Positions 24,420 through 32,466 of a stretch of 64,000 nt of DNA are shown piece after piece. The translations under genes and the position numbers were made by a program. Source of the DNA: Candidatus Parcubacteria bacterium (GTDB taxonomy: Bacteria; Patescibacteriota; Minisyncoccia; Minisyncoccales; JAGLUP01); the NCBI GenBank assembly GCA_023134715.1, contig JAGLUP010000006.1:75305-139304 (forward strand). Direction: 5' to 3'. The notes below the pieces were generated by a model. It saw only the letters and a list, made by a program, of their open reading frames with translations, had not been told where the DNA came from and did not search any database. The number at the start of each line of letters is the position of its first letter. Position 1 is the first letter of the stretch.

Positions 24420-24632
24420 TTAAGCGTTAACAAGCTTTCTCAAAGGAAAAAACCTCTGAATTTTTGCAAATTCATTTATATTTATTTTCATTATTTCAAT
24501 ATTAACAATCTCTCTATTTTTATCATAGTCAACTACTATGTTTTCTTTTATTTCAGAATCAACACTTTTCTTTTTACTTATTCTAATAGAAAGGATATTT
24601 GAATTTTTATCGTATTTTATTTGTGGTTTCAT
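24420..24632 (-). CDS. DUF2283 family protein
   Basis: A 70-residue protein with the DUF2283 pattern: YDKNSNILSIRISKKKSVDS, then ENIVVDYDKNREIVNIEIM. It lies 2 bp after the DUF4258 gene. In many genomes these two families sit side by side like a toxin-antitoxin pair, with DUF2283 as the presumed antitoxin. That functional reading is by association only. Confidence 0.75.
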   Translation of the reverse strand: MKPQIKYDKNSNILSIRISKKKSVDSEIKENIVVDYDKNREIVNIEIMKININEFAKIQRFFPLRKLVNA

Positions 24633-24634
24633 AA

Positions 24635-24901
24635 TTAAAAATATTTACTAATTTTAGATGTATCAATAATGGTAATAACATTTATTGAATCTTGCTTTAC
24701 TTCAAAAATTATTAAAAGTAAATGGTCTTTTTTTAATTTTTCATTAAAGTAAAGTTTTTTAGCAAGAACTCGCGAAAAATCAACTGATGACTTTTCAATT
24801 TTGTCTGCAAACCTGATAGCTTTTTTAACTAATTCTGCAGATATTTCTCTTTCCGCCATTCTTTCTAAAGCATGTGAAGAAAATTTTATCTCTAAATCCA
24901 T
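24635..24901 (-). CDS. DUF4258 family protein (toxin-like)
   Basis: An 88-residue protein with the DUF4258 N-terminus (FSSHALERMAEREISAELVK) and a C-terminal beta-strand part (HLLLIIFEVKQDSINVITII). Related proteins resemble RelE/BrnT-fold toxins. The start MDLEIKFSSHA at 24901 fits the family; a longer ORF starts 12 codons upstream. Partner of the DUF2283 gene. Confidence 0.7.
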   Translation of the reverse strand: MDLEIKFSSHALERMAEREISAELVKKAIRFADKIEKSSVDFSRVLAKKLYFNEKLKKDHLLLIIFEVKQDSINVITIIDTSKISKYF

Positions 24902-24988
24902 TATTTTCAATATAACAAACTTCTTCCCAAAAATCAAATTCTCTATTCCTCCAAAAACCGAAAAGTAAAAAATATTTGGTTGACAATT

Positions 24989-25684
24989 TTATCCTTTCGG
25001 TTGACCTACACGACCCTTCAAGATAATTATTTCTTCAAGAATTTTATCTATTAAACCAGAGTCCACTTTAGTAAAATAAACATTCACTGTATGTCTTGAT
25101 GAGTACACTCCTTGCTCCACTCCTTGAAAAAAAACAGCTTCATGGCTAATAAACTCTTCTCCTGTTCCTCCAAGAACAACCGGACGGTCTAAAATAGTTC
25201 TTGTTATAAAATAACCTTGTTTTTGATTTTTGCTTAAAATCGGTTCTATCGAAGAATCCAAAATATTTATCTCAAATCCAGGATTAGAGGCATGTATTTC
25301 CATGTCTTCTTTAAATGATTGCTGAGTTCCTCTACCTGCTCTACTTTCTATTTTTATATTTGGTCCTTTATAATACCATTCTACATCAGGATTGAGGGCA
25401 AAGGCATCAGAAAAATATGCATCTGCAGTGTCCAGTTGAACTTTTTCCCAATTCTCTGGATATTTTATTTCATATCCAAATTCTTCATTTGTATAAACTT
25501 TCCAATCTGCGGTTTCGTCTTTGGTGATTAGTGGCGATGTTTCAACTTCTTTCTCTGTTATTTGAAAATGCTGATACGCTAAAATTGCGCCCCCTGCGAT
25601 AACTGAAACTAAAAAAACAATCAGAAGCGCTACTGGAGTAGCAATTCCTTTATTTAAAATTGATTGAAATTGATTTTTGTTCAT
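24989..25684 (-). CDS. membrane-anchored exported protein with PsbP/YkoU-like 'YP-NW' domain
   Basis: A 231-residue protein with one N-terminal hydrophobic anchor (about residues 14-38, TPVALLIVFLVSVIAGGAIL) and an extracellular domain that begins WKVYTNEEFGYEIKYPENWE. This motif starts a PsbP-like fold common in exported proteins of this phylum. There is no lipobox cysteine. The function of such proteins is unknown. It sits between two toxin-antitoxin-like pairs in the fusA-tuf gap, so it looks like cargo of an insertion. Confidence 0.65.
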   Translation of the reverse strand: MNKNQFQSILNKGIATPVALLIVFLVSVIAGGAILAYQHFQITEKEVETSPLITKDETADWKVYTNEEFGYEIKYPENWEKVQLDTADAYFSDAFALNPDVEWYYKGPNIKIESRAGRGTQQSFKEDMEIHASNPGFEINILDSSIEPILSKNQKQGYFITRTILDRPVVLGGTGEEFISHEAVFFQGVEQGVYSSRHTVNVYFTKVDSGLIDKILEEIIILKGRVGQPKG

Positions 25685-25702
25685 ATTTTTTGATTTTAGT
25701 TT

Positions 25703-25975
25703 TTATTTATAAATCTCATGGGTGCCGATATTTAAAAATAAAACTTCATCGCTACTGATGAAAATAAATTTTACACGATAAGAATCATTTATCCAAAACG
25801 CCCAAGAATGTTGCTGCCCTCCTTTAAGTTTATGAGTTTTAAGTTGAAAATTAAAACAATTTTCTTTAAAAATCTTTTCTTTTTGTTCGGTTTGTTCAAC
25901 TACCCTTTTGGGCAACTTCTTTAAGGATTTAATAAACTTTTTTGAATATTCAATGTTTTTTATTCTTCCTGTCAT
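25703..25975 (-). CDS. RelE/YafQ-type toxin
   Basis: A 90-residue RelE/ParE-superfamily protein: EYSKKFIKSLKKLPKRVVEQ, the central KTHKLKGGQQHSWAFWINDSY and the C-terminal RVKFIFISSDEVLFLNIGTH. Family members cleave mRNA on the ribosome or act on gyrase. It overlaps the upstream antitoxin gene by 26 bp, the usual antitoxin-first arrangement. The Tyr-rich C-terminus (HEIYK) matches the YafQ type. Confidence 0.8.
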   Translation of the reverse strand: MTGRIKNIEYSKKFIKSLKKLPKRVVEQTEQKEKIFKENCFNFQLKTHKLKGGQQHSWAFWINDSYRVKFIFISSDEVLFLNIGTHEIYK

Positions 25976-26216
25976 AAATCTTTAATGCTTCCTTTAAAGA
26001 TGGAGCGCTAATTGTTTCTCCTCTCTTATGTTCCTGCAGCCCTTCCTCAACTAATTTATCTAATTCCTTTGCTTCTTTTCCATGCAAATAGTAGGTGGGA
26101 ACCGCTTGTTCTCTTAATTTTTCATATTCTTTCAAAGGCAAAACCACAAAACCGCCTTCTCTCTTTATGCTTTTTTTTGAAATACTTATTAAATTTTTAT
26201 CTAAAACTGTCGCCAT
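25950..26216 (-). CDS. antitoxin of the RelE/YafQ pair
   Basis: An 88-residue protein: MATVLDKNLISISKKSIKRE, then GGFVVLPLKEYEKLREQ, a Phd/YefM- or AbrB-like DNA-binding part, followed by an acidic helix region (KEAKELDKLVEEGLQEHKRG) that would wrap the toxin. The start at 26216 is preferred over one 10 codons upstream. Overlaps its toxin by 26 bp. Confidence 0.72.
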   Translation of the reverse strand: MATVLDKNLISISKKSIKREGGFVVLPLKEYEKLREQAVPTYYLHGKEAKELDKLVEEGLQEHKRGETISAPSLKEALKIYDRKNKKH

Positions 26217-26262
26217 ATTTTTTAATTTTAACAAACTATTCTGCAAAAATCAAATTTCTCAC

Positions 26263-28371
26263 TTACTTTCGCTTACCTTCGATTATTTCTTGGGTAATAT
26301 TTTGAGGAACTTCTTGATAGCTGTCAAATTCCATTGTAAAATTTCCTCTTCCCTCTGTTAAAGATCTTATAGCTGTGGCATAACCAAACATTTCTGACAA
26401 AGGTATTTTGGCGTCAATCACTTTCATCTTCAATCTATCTTCAGTTTTCTCAATCTTGCCTCTACGAGAAGATAAATCGCCGATAATATCTCCAAAAAAA
26501 TCTGACGGAATGACAACTTCTAATTTCATAATCGGCTCTAAAATAATTGGATTTGCGTTTCTTGAGGCCTCTTGAAATGCCTGAGAAGCAGCGATTTTAA
26601 AGGCTATTTCAGATGAGTCAACATCATGAAAAGAACCGTCATATAAAGTTACTTCCATATCTATCATATGATATCCGGCCACAACCCCTTTATCCAGCGC
26701 CTCTTTTACTCCTTTTTCTACCGCGGGAATAAATTCCTTAGGAATATCCCCTCCTTTTATTTTATCAACAAATTCAAAACCCTCGCCTCTTTCTTTTGGT
26801 TTAATTCTTAACCAAACATGGCCATATTGTCCACGGCCGCCTGACTGGCGAATGTATTTCCCTTCTGCTTCAGCCTCTGCTTTAATCGTTTCTTTATACG
26901 CCACTTGAGGCCTTCCGACATTTGCCTCTACATTAAATTCCCGCTTCATTCTGTCAACAATTATTTCTAAATGCAGTTCTCCCATTCCCGAAATAATTGT
27001 TTCCCCTGTCTCGATATCACTCTTTATTCTAAAAGTAGGATCTTCTTCTGAAAGCCGTTTCAAAGACATGCCCATTTTCTCCTGGTCAGCTTTTGTTTTT
27101 GGCTCAACCCGAATAGAAATAACTGGCTCTGGAAAAGTAATTTCTTCTAAAATAATCGGCTTGGACTCATCGCAAAGAGTATGTCCGGTGCCCGTGTCTT
27201 TTAATCCTACAGTAGCTCCAATTTCTCCAGCGTAAATTTCTTCTACTTCCTCGCGAGAATCAGCATGCATTCTTAAAATTCTTCCGATTCTTTCTTTTTT
27301 GCCAGTAGTTGAGTTTAAAACATAAGAGCCCTTTATCAAATGACCTGAATAAACACGGAAATAAGTTAAACTGCCGACATAAGGGTCTGTCGCAATTTTA
27401 AAAGCCAAAGCGGAAAATGGTTCATTATCACCTGCTTTTCGCTCTACCTCTTCCCTGGTATTAGGATTAATCCCTTTTATAGGCGGCAAATCCAATGGAC
27501 TTGGCAGATAGTAAATTACACCGTCCAGCACTGGCTGAGTTCCTTTGTTTTTTAAAGCTGAACCGCAAAATACAGGAATAAGCCTATAATCCAAGGTCGC
27601 TTTTCTTAAAACTGCTTTTAATTCTTCAACTGAAATTTCCTCTTCAGCTAAACATTTTTCTAAAAGCTGTTCATCTTCAGCTGAAATTTTTTCTACTAAT
27701 TTTTTGCGCCATTCTTTTGCTTTGTCGTTTAAATTCTCTGGTATTTCTTTTTCAACAACTTTTTCGCCAAGATCTCCTTCAAAATAAATAGCTTTCATTT
27801 TAAGCAAATCAATTACTCCCTCAAGATTTGATTCAGAACCAATTGGAATATTTAAAGCAACTGCGTTTGGGGAAAGCTTTTCCCCAATTGAGGCAAAGCT
27901 CTTTTCAAAATCAGCTCCCATTCTATCCAGCTTATTAATAAAACATATTCTTGGAACGTTAAATTTATCTGCCTGACGCCAAACTGTTTCTGACTGCGGC
28001 TCTACTCCAGCCACGCCGTCAAAAACTACTACTGCCCCATCCAAAACACGCAAAGAGCGCTGAACTTCAGCGGTAAAATCAATATGGCCGGGAGTGTCAA
28101 TAATATTAAACCTATGCTCGTTGCTTTTTTCTTTTGTTAAATATTCTTCTGCAGACCAAAAACAGGTTGTCGCCGCGGAAGTAATGGTAATCCCCCGTTC
28201 TCTTTCCTGTTCCATCCAGTCCATTACTGCTTCGCCTTCGTGAACTTCTCCGATTTTATGAGAAATTCCAGTGTAAAATAAAACCCGCTCGGTTACTGTT
28301 GTTTTACCGGCGTCAATGTGCGCGATAATTCCTATATTTCTTGTTTTTTCTAATAAATACTTTCTTGCCAT
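26263..28371 (-). CDS. fusA: elongation factor G
   Basis: Translocation GTPase. 702 residues with G1 AHIDAGKT (17-24), G3 DTPGHIDF, G4 NKLDRMGAD, and domain IV-V blocks ([34 protein letters not shown]). The start [12 protein letters not shown] at 28371 is the family start; the ORF continues 41 codons upstream into the toxin remnant. It is separated from rpsG by an antitoxin and truncated toxin. Confidence 0.97.
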   Translation of the reverse strand: MARKYLLEKTRNIGIIAHIDAGKTTVTERVLFYTGISHKIGEVHEGEAVMDWMEQERERGITITSAATTCFWSAEEYLTKEKSNEHRFNIIDTPGHIDFTAEVQRSLRVLDGAVVVFDGVAGVEPQSETVWRQADKFNVPRICFINKLDRMGADFEKSFASIGEKLSPNAVALNIPIGSESNLEGVIDLLKMKAIYFEGDLGEKVVEKEIPENLNDKAKEWRKKLVEKISAEDEQLLEKCLAEEEISVEELKAVLRKATLDYRLIPVFCGSALKNKGTQPVLDGVIYYLPSPLDLPPIKGINPNTREEVERKAGDNEPFSALAFKIATDPYVGSLTYFRVYSGHLIKGSYVLNSTTGKKERIGRILRMHADSREEVEEIYAGEIGATVGLKDTGTGHTLCDESKPIILEEITFPEPVISIRVEPKTKADQEKMGMSLKRLSEEDPTFRIKSDIETGETIISGMGELHLEIIVDRMKREFNVEANVGRPQVAYKETIKAEAEAEGKYIRQSGGRGQYGHVWLRIKPKERGEGFEFVDKIKGGDIPKEFIPAVEKGVKEALDKGVVAGYHMIDMEVTLYDGSFHDVDSSEIAFKIAASQAFQEASRNANPIILEPIMKLEVVIPSDFFGDIIGDLSSRRGKIEKTEDRLKMKVIDAKIPLSEMFGYATAIRSLTEGRGNFTMEFDSYQEVPQNITQEIIEGKRK

Positions 28372-28378
28372 AAATTTT

Positions 28379-28504
28379 TTATTTATAATGGTTGTTGACA
28401 TCAATAATTTCAATTGTGTCTTTTTCTCTAAAAACAAAAATCGCCCTGTATTGGTGGATGTTAAGATATTTTCTAATTTCAGAGTGAAGGGCAATTATTT
28501 TCAT
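28379..28504 (-). pseudogene. truncated RelE-like toxin (C-terminal half)
   Basis: A 41-codon ORF: start [12 protein letters not shown], then [17 protein letters not shown] and [11 protein letters not shown]. The second half matches the C-terminal strands of RelE-family toxins, whose full length is about 85-90 residues. The N-terminal half is missing. It starts 2 nt past the antitoxin stop, so gene order is still antitoxin-toxin. It is probably a decayed or minimal toxin. Confidence 0.55.
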
Positions 28505-28506
28505 AC

Positions 28507-28728
28507 TTATTTAAAATATAAAGAACGTTTTAATCCTTTTTCTAAACTCTGGATAAATTTTTGATTATACTTTCCAGTTTTTTTAAAACTCTTAACAACT
28601 TCTCTCGCGTTTCGAGTCGGCGGAGAAGCAAAAATATTTTCGTTCATTATCTGACGAAGATACTCATACCGAAGCGTGCTTTCAATAAGTTTATTATATT
28701 CTTTTTTGGGTATAGTAATAGTAGCCAT
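28507..28728 (-). CDS. antitoxin-like protein
   Basis: A 73-residue protein: MATITIPKKEYNKLIESTLR, YEYLRQIMNENIFASPPTRN, KSFKKTGKYNQKFIQSLEKG. The N-terminus resembles small antitoxins that pair with RelE toxins in this phylum. Its partner at 28379-28504 is truncated. It lies between rpsG and fusA, where most bacteria have no gene. Confidence 0.6.
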   Translation of the reverse strand: MATITIPKKEYNKLIESTLRYEYLRQIMNENIFASPPTRNAREVVKSFKKTGKYNQKFIQSLEKGLKRSLYFK

Positions 28729-28775
28729 ATATTTTCATATTACCCTAAATTTGAATTTAGTCAATAAATCAAATT

Positions 28776-29246
28776 TTACCAAGAAAAATGAGCAAAGGCG
28801 CGGTTTGCTTCTGCCATTCTATGGGTATCGTTTTTCTTTTTTATCGCCGCTCCTTCATCCTTAGAAGCAGCTAATAATTCTTCGGCTAAGCTATCTCTCA
28901 TTGGTCTTCCTTTCTTTGTTTTAGCGGCCTGTATGAGCCAACGTATTGCCAAACCTAATTTTCTTTTTCCCTTAACTTCTTTTGGCACTTGATAAGTCGC
29001 GCCCCCTACTCTTCTTGACTTTACCTCTAAAAGTGGTGAAGTATTTTTAATCGCCAATTCAAAAATCTCCAAGGGTTCTTTCTTGGTTTTTTTCTTAATA
29101 ATATCAAAACTTTGATAAACAACTTTTCGGGCAATTGTTTTATTGCCCTTTTCCATAATCTTGTTTATAAACTTAGAAACTAAAACACTGTCATAAACAG
29201 GATCTGGTAAAATTTCTCTTGTTTTTATTTTTTTTCTTCGAGCCAT
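28776..29246 (-). CDS. rpsG: 30S ribosomal protein S7
   Basis: Head-assembly protein. 156 residues: [40 protein letters not shown]-type block ([15 protein letters not shown]), [20 protein letters not shown] and the end [10 protein letters not shown]. It lies 6 bp after rpsL. Confidence 0.97.
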   Translation of the reverse strand: MARRKKIKTREILPDPVYDSVLVSKFINKIMEKGNKTIARKVVYQSFDIIKKKTKKEPLEIFELAIKNTSPLLEVKSRRVGGATYQVPKEVKGKRKLGLAIRWLIQAAKTKKGRPMRDSLAEELLAASKDEGAAIKKKNDTHRMAEANRAFAHFSW

Positions 29247-29252
29247 AATAAT

Positions 29253-29747
29253 TTATTCTTTGGGAGCGGCTGTTTCTACCGGCTTAGTTTCTTCTACTGG
29301 CTTACTCTCTTGCTCTTTTGCTTTTGGCGCTCCACCTCCTTTTTCTCGCTTTGTTCCATATTTGCTTCTCTCCTGTTTTCTTCCCTGCACTCCTTCGGTA
29401 TCTAATACTCCTCTTACAATATGATATCTTACTCCGGGTAAATCCCTTACTCTTCCTCCTCGAATCAAGACAACCGAATGTTCCTGTAAATTATGCCCTT
29501 CTCCCGGAATATAAGCGGTAACCTCTGCTCCATTGGTCAAGCGAATCCTGGCCACTTTTCTTAAAGCGGAATTCGGCTTCTTAGGGGTAACGGTAAAAAC
29601 CTTAACACAAACCCCCCTCTTAAACGGAGACCCATAAAACTTAGGCCTGTTCTTTAAAGTATTAAAGCTAAAAGCAAGACCTCTTGTCTTTTTTTGCTTT
29701 TTTACCTTTTTTCTTGATTTTCTAACTAATTGATTAATCGTAGGCAC
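29253..29747 (-). CDS. rpsL: 30S ribosomal protein S12 with C-terminal extension
   Basis: Decoding-site protein. Normal S12 occupies about residues 1-132 ([70 protein letters not shown]). A proline/glutamate tail of about 30 residues follows ([20 protein letters not shown]), absent from typical S12. The start is GTG at 29747. The word AGCAAAGCGAA lies just upstream. Confidence 0.96.
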   Translation of the reverse strand: MPTINQLVRKSRKKVKKQKKTRGLAFSFNTLKNRPKFYGSPFKRGVCVKVFTVTPKKPNSALRKVARIRLTNGAEVTAYIPGEGHNLQEHSVVLIRGGRVRDLPGVRYHIVRGVLDTEGVQGRKQERSKYGTKREKGGGAPKAKEQESKPVEETKPVETAAPKE

Positions 29748-29823
29748 GTTCCTTCGCTTTGCTCAGTCAAATTAAAAGTTAAAATTTAAAAATTAAAAAT
29801 GACAAAACAAAAATATAAAAATA

Positions 29824-29844
29824 ATCAAGCGTTTTATGCTTGAT
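29824..29844 (-). promoter_or_regulatory. hairpin at the 5' end of the str transcript
   Basis: ATCAAGC/GCTTGAT 7-bp perfect stem that covers the expected transcription start. It is followed by TTATTTTTATATTTTTG on the minus strand, so it may act as a 5' stabiliser or an attenuator. Confidence 0.45.
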
Positions 29845-29847
29845 ATG

Positions 29848-29875
29848 ATAATAACAAAACTAAAAAATTTGTCAA
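29848..29875 (-). promoter_or_regulatory. str operon promoter (rpsL-rpsG)
   Basis: Minus-strand TTGACA (29870-29875), 16-bp spacer, TATTAT (29848-29853). Confidence 0.75.
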
Positions 29876-29902
29876 ATTTCGCTACCGAATCAAATAAAAA
29901 TT

Positions 29903-29939
29903 ATCTTAAATCGTCCACCACGAATGGACGAGATAAGAT
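29903..29939 (-). terminator. intrinsic terminator of the M50 protease gene
   Basis: Stem ATCTTATCTCGTCCA/TGGACGATTTAAGAT followed by AATTTTTATTTG on the minus strand, just past the stop at 29945. Confidence 0.7.
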
Positions 29940-29944
29940 AAAAA

Positions 29945-30592
29945 TTAAAATGGCAGCGCCCCTCCTATTATCAAACTGAAAAGAGGTATGCAGACAAAAG
30001 GAATTACAATATAAATCATAAACAAAAGCATTCCCACAAGAACGAAGATAGAATATTTTAAAAAAAGTGATTCAATTTTTCTTGCAAGCTGAGGAAAAAA
30101 TGTTGAAAGAATATGAGAGCCGTCAAGAGGAAAAATAGGCATTAAATTAAATACTCCAAGAAGAACATTAATCCAGATAAAAACGCTGAAAAAATCGATA
30201 AAGGCAGTATTTGATGTTCCTAAAAGCTGCAAACCCAATCCAGCTGTGATAGCCATTAAAAAATTAGAGGTCGGTCCGGCTAAAGCAATTAATCCTGGTC
30301 CCCATTTTTGATTTCTTAAATTATAAGGATTAAAAGGAACCGGCTTGCCCCACCCAAATCCTGCAATAAAAAGAAATAATGTCCCCATTGGATCTAAATG
30401 AGCAAGAGGATTTATAGTTAACCGACCCTGAAGCTTAGCAGTATGATCTCCTAAAAAATCAGCGACTAAAGCATGAGAATATTCATGAATACTAAGCGCA
30501 AAAATAATTGCTGTGGCAATCATAAAAAAAGCTAACGGATTTTCAAAAAGAATTAAAAATAACATTAAGTAAATTATAACAGAAATTTGCAA
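29945..30592 (-). CDS. site-2 protease family (M50) zinc metalloprotease
   Basis: An intramembrane protease of 215 residues with about six hydrophobic segments. The zinc motif HEYSH (H36, E37, H40) lies in the second helix and the third zinc ligand motif NLMPIFPLDGSHIL near residue 160. There is no PDZ or CBS domain, so it is the minimal type. It cleaves membrane-bound substrates; the target is unknown. It has its own terminator and is divergent from rpmB. Confidence 0.88.
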   Translation of the reverse strand: MQISVIIYLMLFLILFENPLAFFMIATAIIFALSIHEYSHALVADFLGDHTAKLQGRLTINPLAHLDPMGTLFLFIAGFGWGKPVPFNPYNLRNQKWGPGLIALAGPTSNFLMAITAGLGLQLLGTSNTAFIDFFSVFIWINVLLGVFNLMPIFPLDGSHILSTFFPQLARKIESLFLKYSIFVLVGMLLFMIYIVIPFVCIPLFSLIIGGALPF

Positions 30593-30615
30593 AAAAATAC
30601 AATGTTTGCTAATAT
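30587..30615 (+). promoter_or_regulatory. rpmB promoter
   Basis: TTGCAA (30587-30592), 17-bp spacer, TAATAT (30610-30615). The expected start of transcription at about 30622 is 2 nt before the ATG, so the mRNA would be leaderless. Confidence 0.55.
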
Positions 30616-30623
30616 ATGGGCAT

Positions 30624-30842
30624 ATGAAAGAATGTTTAGTTTGCGGAAAAAAATCAATGATGATTCAGAAGCTGAAAAAGCTTCGTGGAAAATATAATCC
30701 CACCATCAAAAAAAGAAAGTATCCCAATCTTCAATGGGTGCGTATTCCGCTTGATATAAAAAAAGAAAAATATAAAAAATTCGCAGGCAAAAGAATAAAG
30801 GCCTGCGCAAAATGCATCAAAGCGTTATATAAAACTAAATAA
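30624..30842 (+). CDS. rpmB: 50S ribosomal protein L28
   Basis: A 72-residue L28 starting MKECLVCGKKSMMIQKLKKL, with KYPNLQWVRIPL (family PNLQ core) and the C-terminal RIKACAKCIKALYK. The CLVC and CAKC pairs indicate the zinc-binding form. It is the only ribosomal gene on the plus strand. There is no SD before the ATG, in line with a leaderless mRNA. A terminator follows. Confidence 0.93.
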   Translation: MKECLVCGKKSMMIQKLKKLRGKYNPTIKKRKYPNLQWVRIPLDIKKEKYKKFAGKRIKACAKCIKALYKTK

Positions 30843-30857
30843 TTACATATACAAAAA

Positions 30858-30886
30858 ACTCCCCACCAATATGGGGAATTTTTTAA
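30858..30886 (+). terminator. rpmB intrinsic terminator
   Basis: Stem TCCCC/GGGGA with an eight-base loop, followed by ATTTTTT. A-rich upstream bases let it also serve the opposite strand. Confidence 0.75.
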
Positions 30887-30903
30887 TTGAAAAATAATAA
30901 AAC

Positions 30904-31668
30904 TTAAGCTCCTAAATCAAATCTTTGTTTTATTGCTTCTCTATAGCGGCAATAATCGCAATCACCTGTTCTCTTTGGTATAATATTGCTCATAAGACAT
31001 TTATGAATATCAGATATTGTCTTTTCCACCCAATCATAATTTCCTTTGTAAGGCAAAATTTTAATGTCAAACTCCAGCTTAGCGTCAAAGGCCTCTTTAT
31101 CAGTGTCGCCATTGCAGTAGACAAAATAACCTGTGTCTGAAACCTTAAATCCATTTTTCGCGAACAGCCATTGATAAACTTCCATCTGCCTCTTATAGCT
31201 AATTTGCCATTCAGCGTCTAAATTCACTTCTCCTGTTTTAGAAGTCGCCTTATAATCAACAATTATTAATTCTTCTTGAGGATCAACCCAAACATCATCT
31301 ATGCCGCCTGTAATAAGTAAATTAGTCGGCTCGTGCAAATATGTAATCCCCGCTCGTAAAGCGTCTCTCCATTCATTCATTTTTTCATGCTGAAAAGGAA
31401 CCGCGTCAATTCCATATTCTTTCATTAGGGGATGCGCGGTGTTTTCCGCCCGATGAATATCAAACTCTTTTTTTAAAAGCAAATCAACCGCGTTATTCAA
31501 AGAAAAAGGATAACCAGGAGGCCGGGCAATTCCAAGACGGCGGTCAAGATAAAAACAACGAGAGCATTCTAAAAATAAATCAATTTTAGAACGGCTTATT
31601 CTAAAAGGCAATTTTGACCCTGGCTCAAAAATATTTGTTGTCCTGTTTGGATTATAATATTTAGACAT
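30904..31668 (-). CDS. RecB/Cas4-like PD-(D/E)XK nuclease with Fe-S cysteines
   Basis: A 254-residue nuclease-fold protein. The core GGIDDVWVDP and ELIIVDYKAT carries the Asp and D-x-K of the PD-(D/E)XK site (about residues 120-143). Two cysteines near the N-terminus (LFLECSRCFY, C35 and C38) and CDYC near the C-terminus could hold a 4Fe-4S cluster, as in Cas4 and AddB. QMEVYQWLF matches motif IV (QxxxY). No cas genes or CRISPR array are in the window, so a stand-alone DNA-repair or processing nuclease is likely. A probable 6S RNA ends 12 bp upstream. Confidence 0.85.
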   Translation of the reverse strand: MSKYYNPNRTTNIFEPGSKLPFRISRSKIDLFLECSRCFYLDRRLGIARPPGYPFSLNNAVDLLLKKEFDIHRAENTAHPLMKEYGIDAVPFQHEKMNEWRDALRAGITYLHEPTNLLITGGIDDVWVDPQEELIIVDYKATSKTGEVNLDAEWQISYKRQMEVYQWLFAKNGFKVSDTGYFVYCNGDTDKEAFDAKLEFDIKILPYKGNYDWVEKTISDIHKCLMSNIIPKRTGDCDYCRYREAIKQRFDLGA

Positions 31669-31679
31669 TTTACAATTTA

Positions 31680-31817
31680 AAAGTCCTGAGTTCTTTTTAT
31701 AGAATCTGTGAAAAAAACTCTAAGTGGGTGTCCGCAAATATAACCCAAGGGTCATATCGATATAGAACTCCCTGCGAAAAAATTTGTTCCAGAATCTATA
31801 ATAGAAGCTCAGAACTA
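31680..31817 (-). ncRNA. ssrS: probable 6S RNA
   Basis: About 138 nt read from a strong promoter. The ends pair: AGTTCTGAG with CTCAGGACT, then TTCT/AGAA and TTATAGA/TCTATAA and further pairs, giving a closing stem of about 25 bp. A large internal bubble follows, and an apical hairpin ATATGACCC/GGGTTATAT with CGCA/TGCG below it. The 3' side of the apical hairpin reads GGGTTATATTTGCGG, much like GGGTTACAGCCTGCGG of E. coli 6S RNA. The long single-bubble hairpin mimics an open promoter and would bind RNA polymerase. The call is by eye; the length is at the short end for 6S. Confidence 0.55.
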
Positions 31818-31822
31818 CCTAT

Positions 31823-31851
31823 AGTATAGCGCTTCCAACACCCCCTGTCAA
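31823..31851 (-). promoter_or_regulatory. promoter of the probable 6S RNA
   Basis: Minus-strand TTGACA (31846-31851), 17-bp spacer, TATACT (31823-31828), just past the ndk stop. Confidence 0.8.
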
Positions 31852-31857
31852 TATGTG

Positions 31858-32466
31858 TTATTCCTTGATTCCGTCCAGATTCACATCGTATAAAATTTTA
31901 TCCTGAACAAGATTATATCTTAAAATCTCATCTTCAGAAAACCAAATTTTAATTTCTCGCTCAGCTTCTTCCGGCAATCCAGAAGCGTGAATCAAATTCC
32001 TAACGCTTCTTTGGTCCATGTCAGCCATAGTGTACGAATCAAGCGTAAAATCTCCGCGAATTGTTCCAATGTCTGATGTTAATGGCTCAGTGCCACCGGT
32101 AATTTTTCTTACCAGCTCTACCGCCTGATTCCCCTGCCAAATCATAGCTATAACAGGTCCGGAGCTTAAATATTTCGCATTTGCTTTTAGCACTGCTTGA
32201 CCGTTATCCATATTGGTTTTATACGGAGACTGCAGTCCTTTTTTTTCATAAGCCGCTCTAGCTTTTCTGCCGACCTCTTCAAGCCATGCATCTCCGCCAA
32301 TTTCATAATAATGCCTAGTTGCCAACTCTATAGAAGGAACTATCATCTTTAAGCTCATAAGCTTTAGTCCTGTACGCTCATACCTTTTAATAATCTCGCC
32401 AATTAAAGAACGTTGGACTCCGTCCGGCTTTATTAAAACTAATGTTTTTTCTTCTTTAGGATGCAT
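31858..32466 (-). CDS. ndk: nucleoside diphosphate kinase, long form with insertion
   Basis: Transfers the gamma phosphate between NTPs and NDPs. The protein is 202 residues against the usual 130-150. The N-terminus (TLVLIKPDGVQRSLIGEIIK) and the region GPVIAMIWQGNQAVELVRKI are typical. About 45 residues (GDAWLEEVGRKARAAYEKKG and following) are inserted near the substrate-cap helix. The active histidine is in NLIHASG, where most enzymes have NxxHGSD; the Asp is not present. The C-terminal helix is also longer. Activity is likely but altered. It overlaps the ComEC-like gene by 28 bp. Confidence 0.88.
   Translation of the reverse strand: MHPKEEKTLVLIKPDGVQRSLIGEIIKRYERTGLKLMSLKMIVPSIELATRHYYEIGGDAWLEEVGRKARAAYEKKGLQSPYKTNMDNGQAVLKANAKYLSSGPVIAMIWQGNQAVELVRKITGGTEPLTSDIGTIRGDFTLDSYTMADMDQRSVRNLIHASGLPEEAEREIKIWFSEDEILRYNLVQDKILYDVNLDGIKE

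Noticed and set aside
31847-31861. Half copy of the CGATCG palindrome (ATATGTGTTAT) at the ndk stop
   Set aside because: Only the outer 11 bp match and the CGATCG centre is missing; likely chance in AT-rich DNA.
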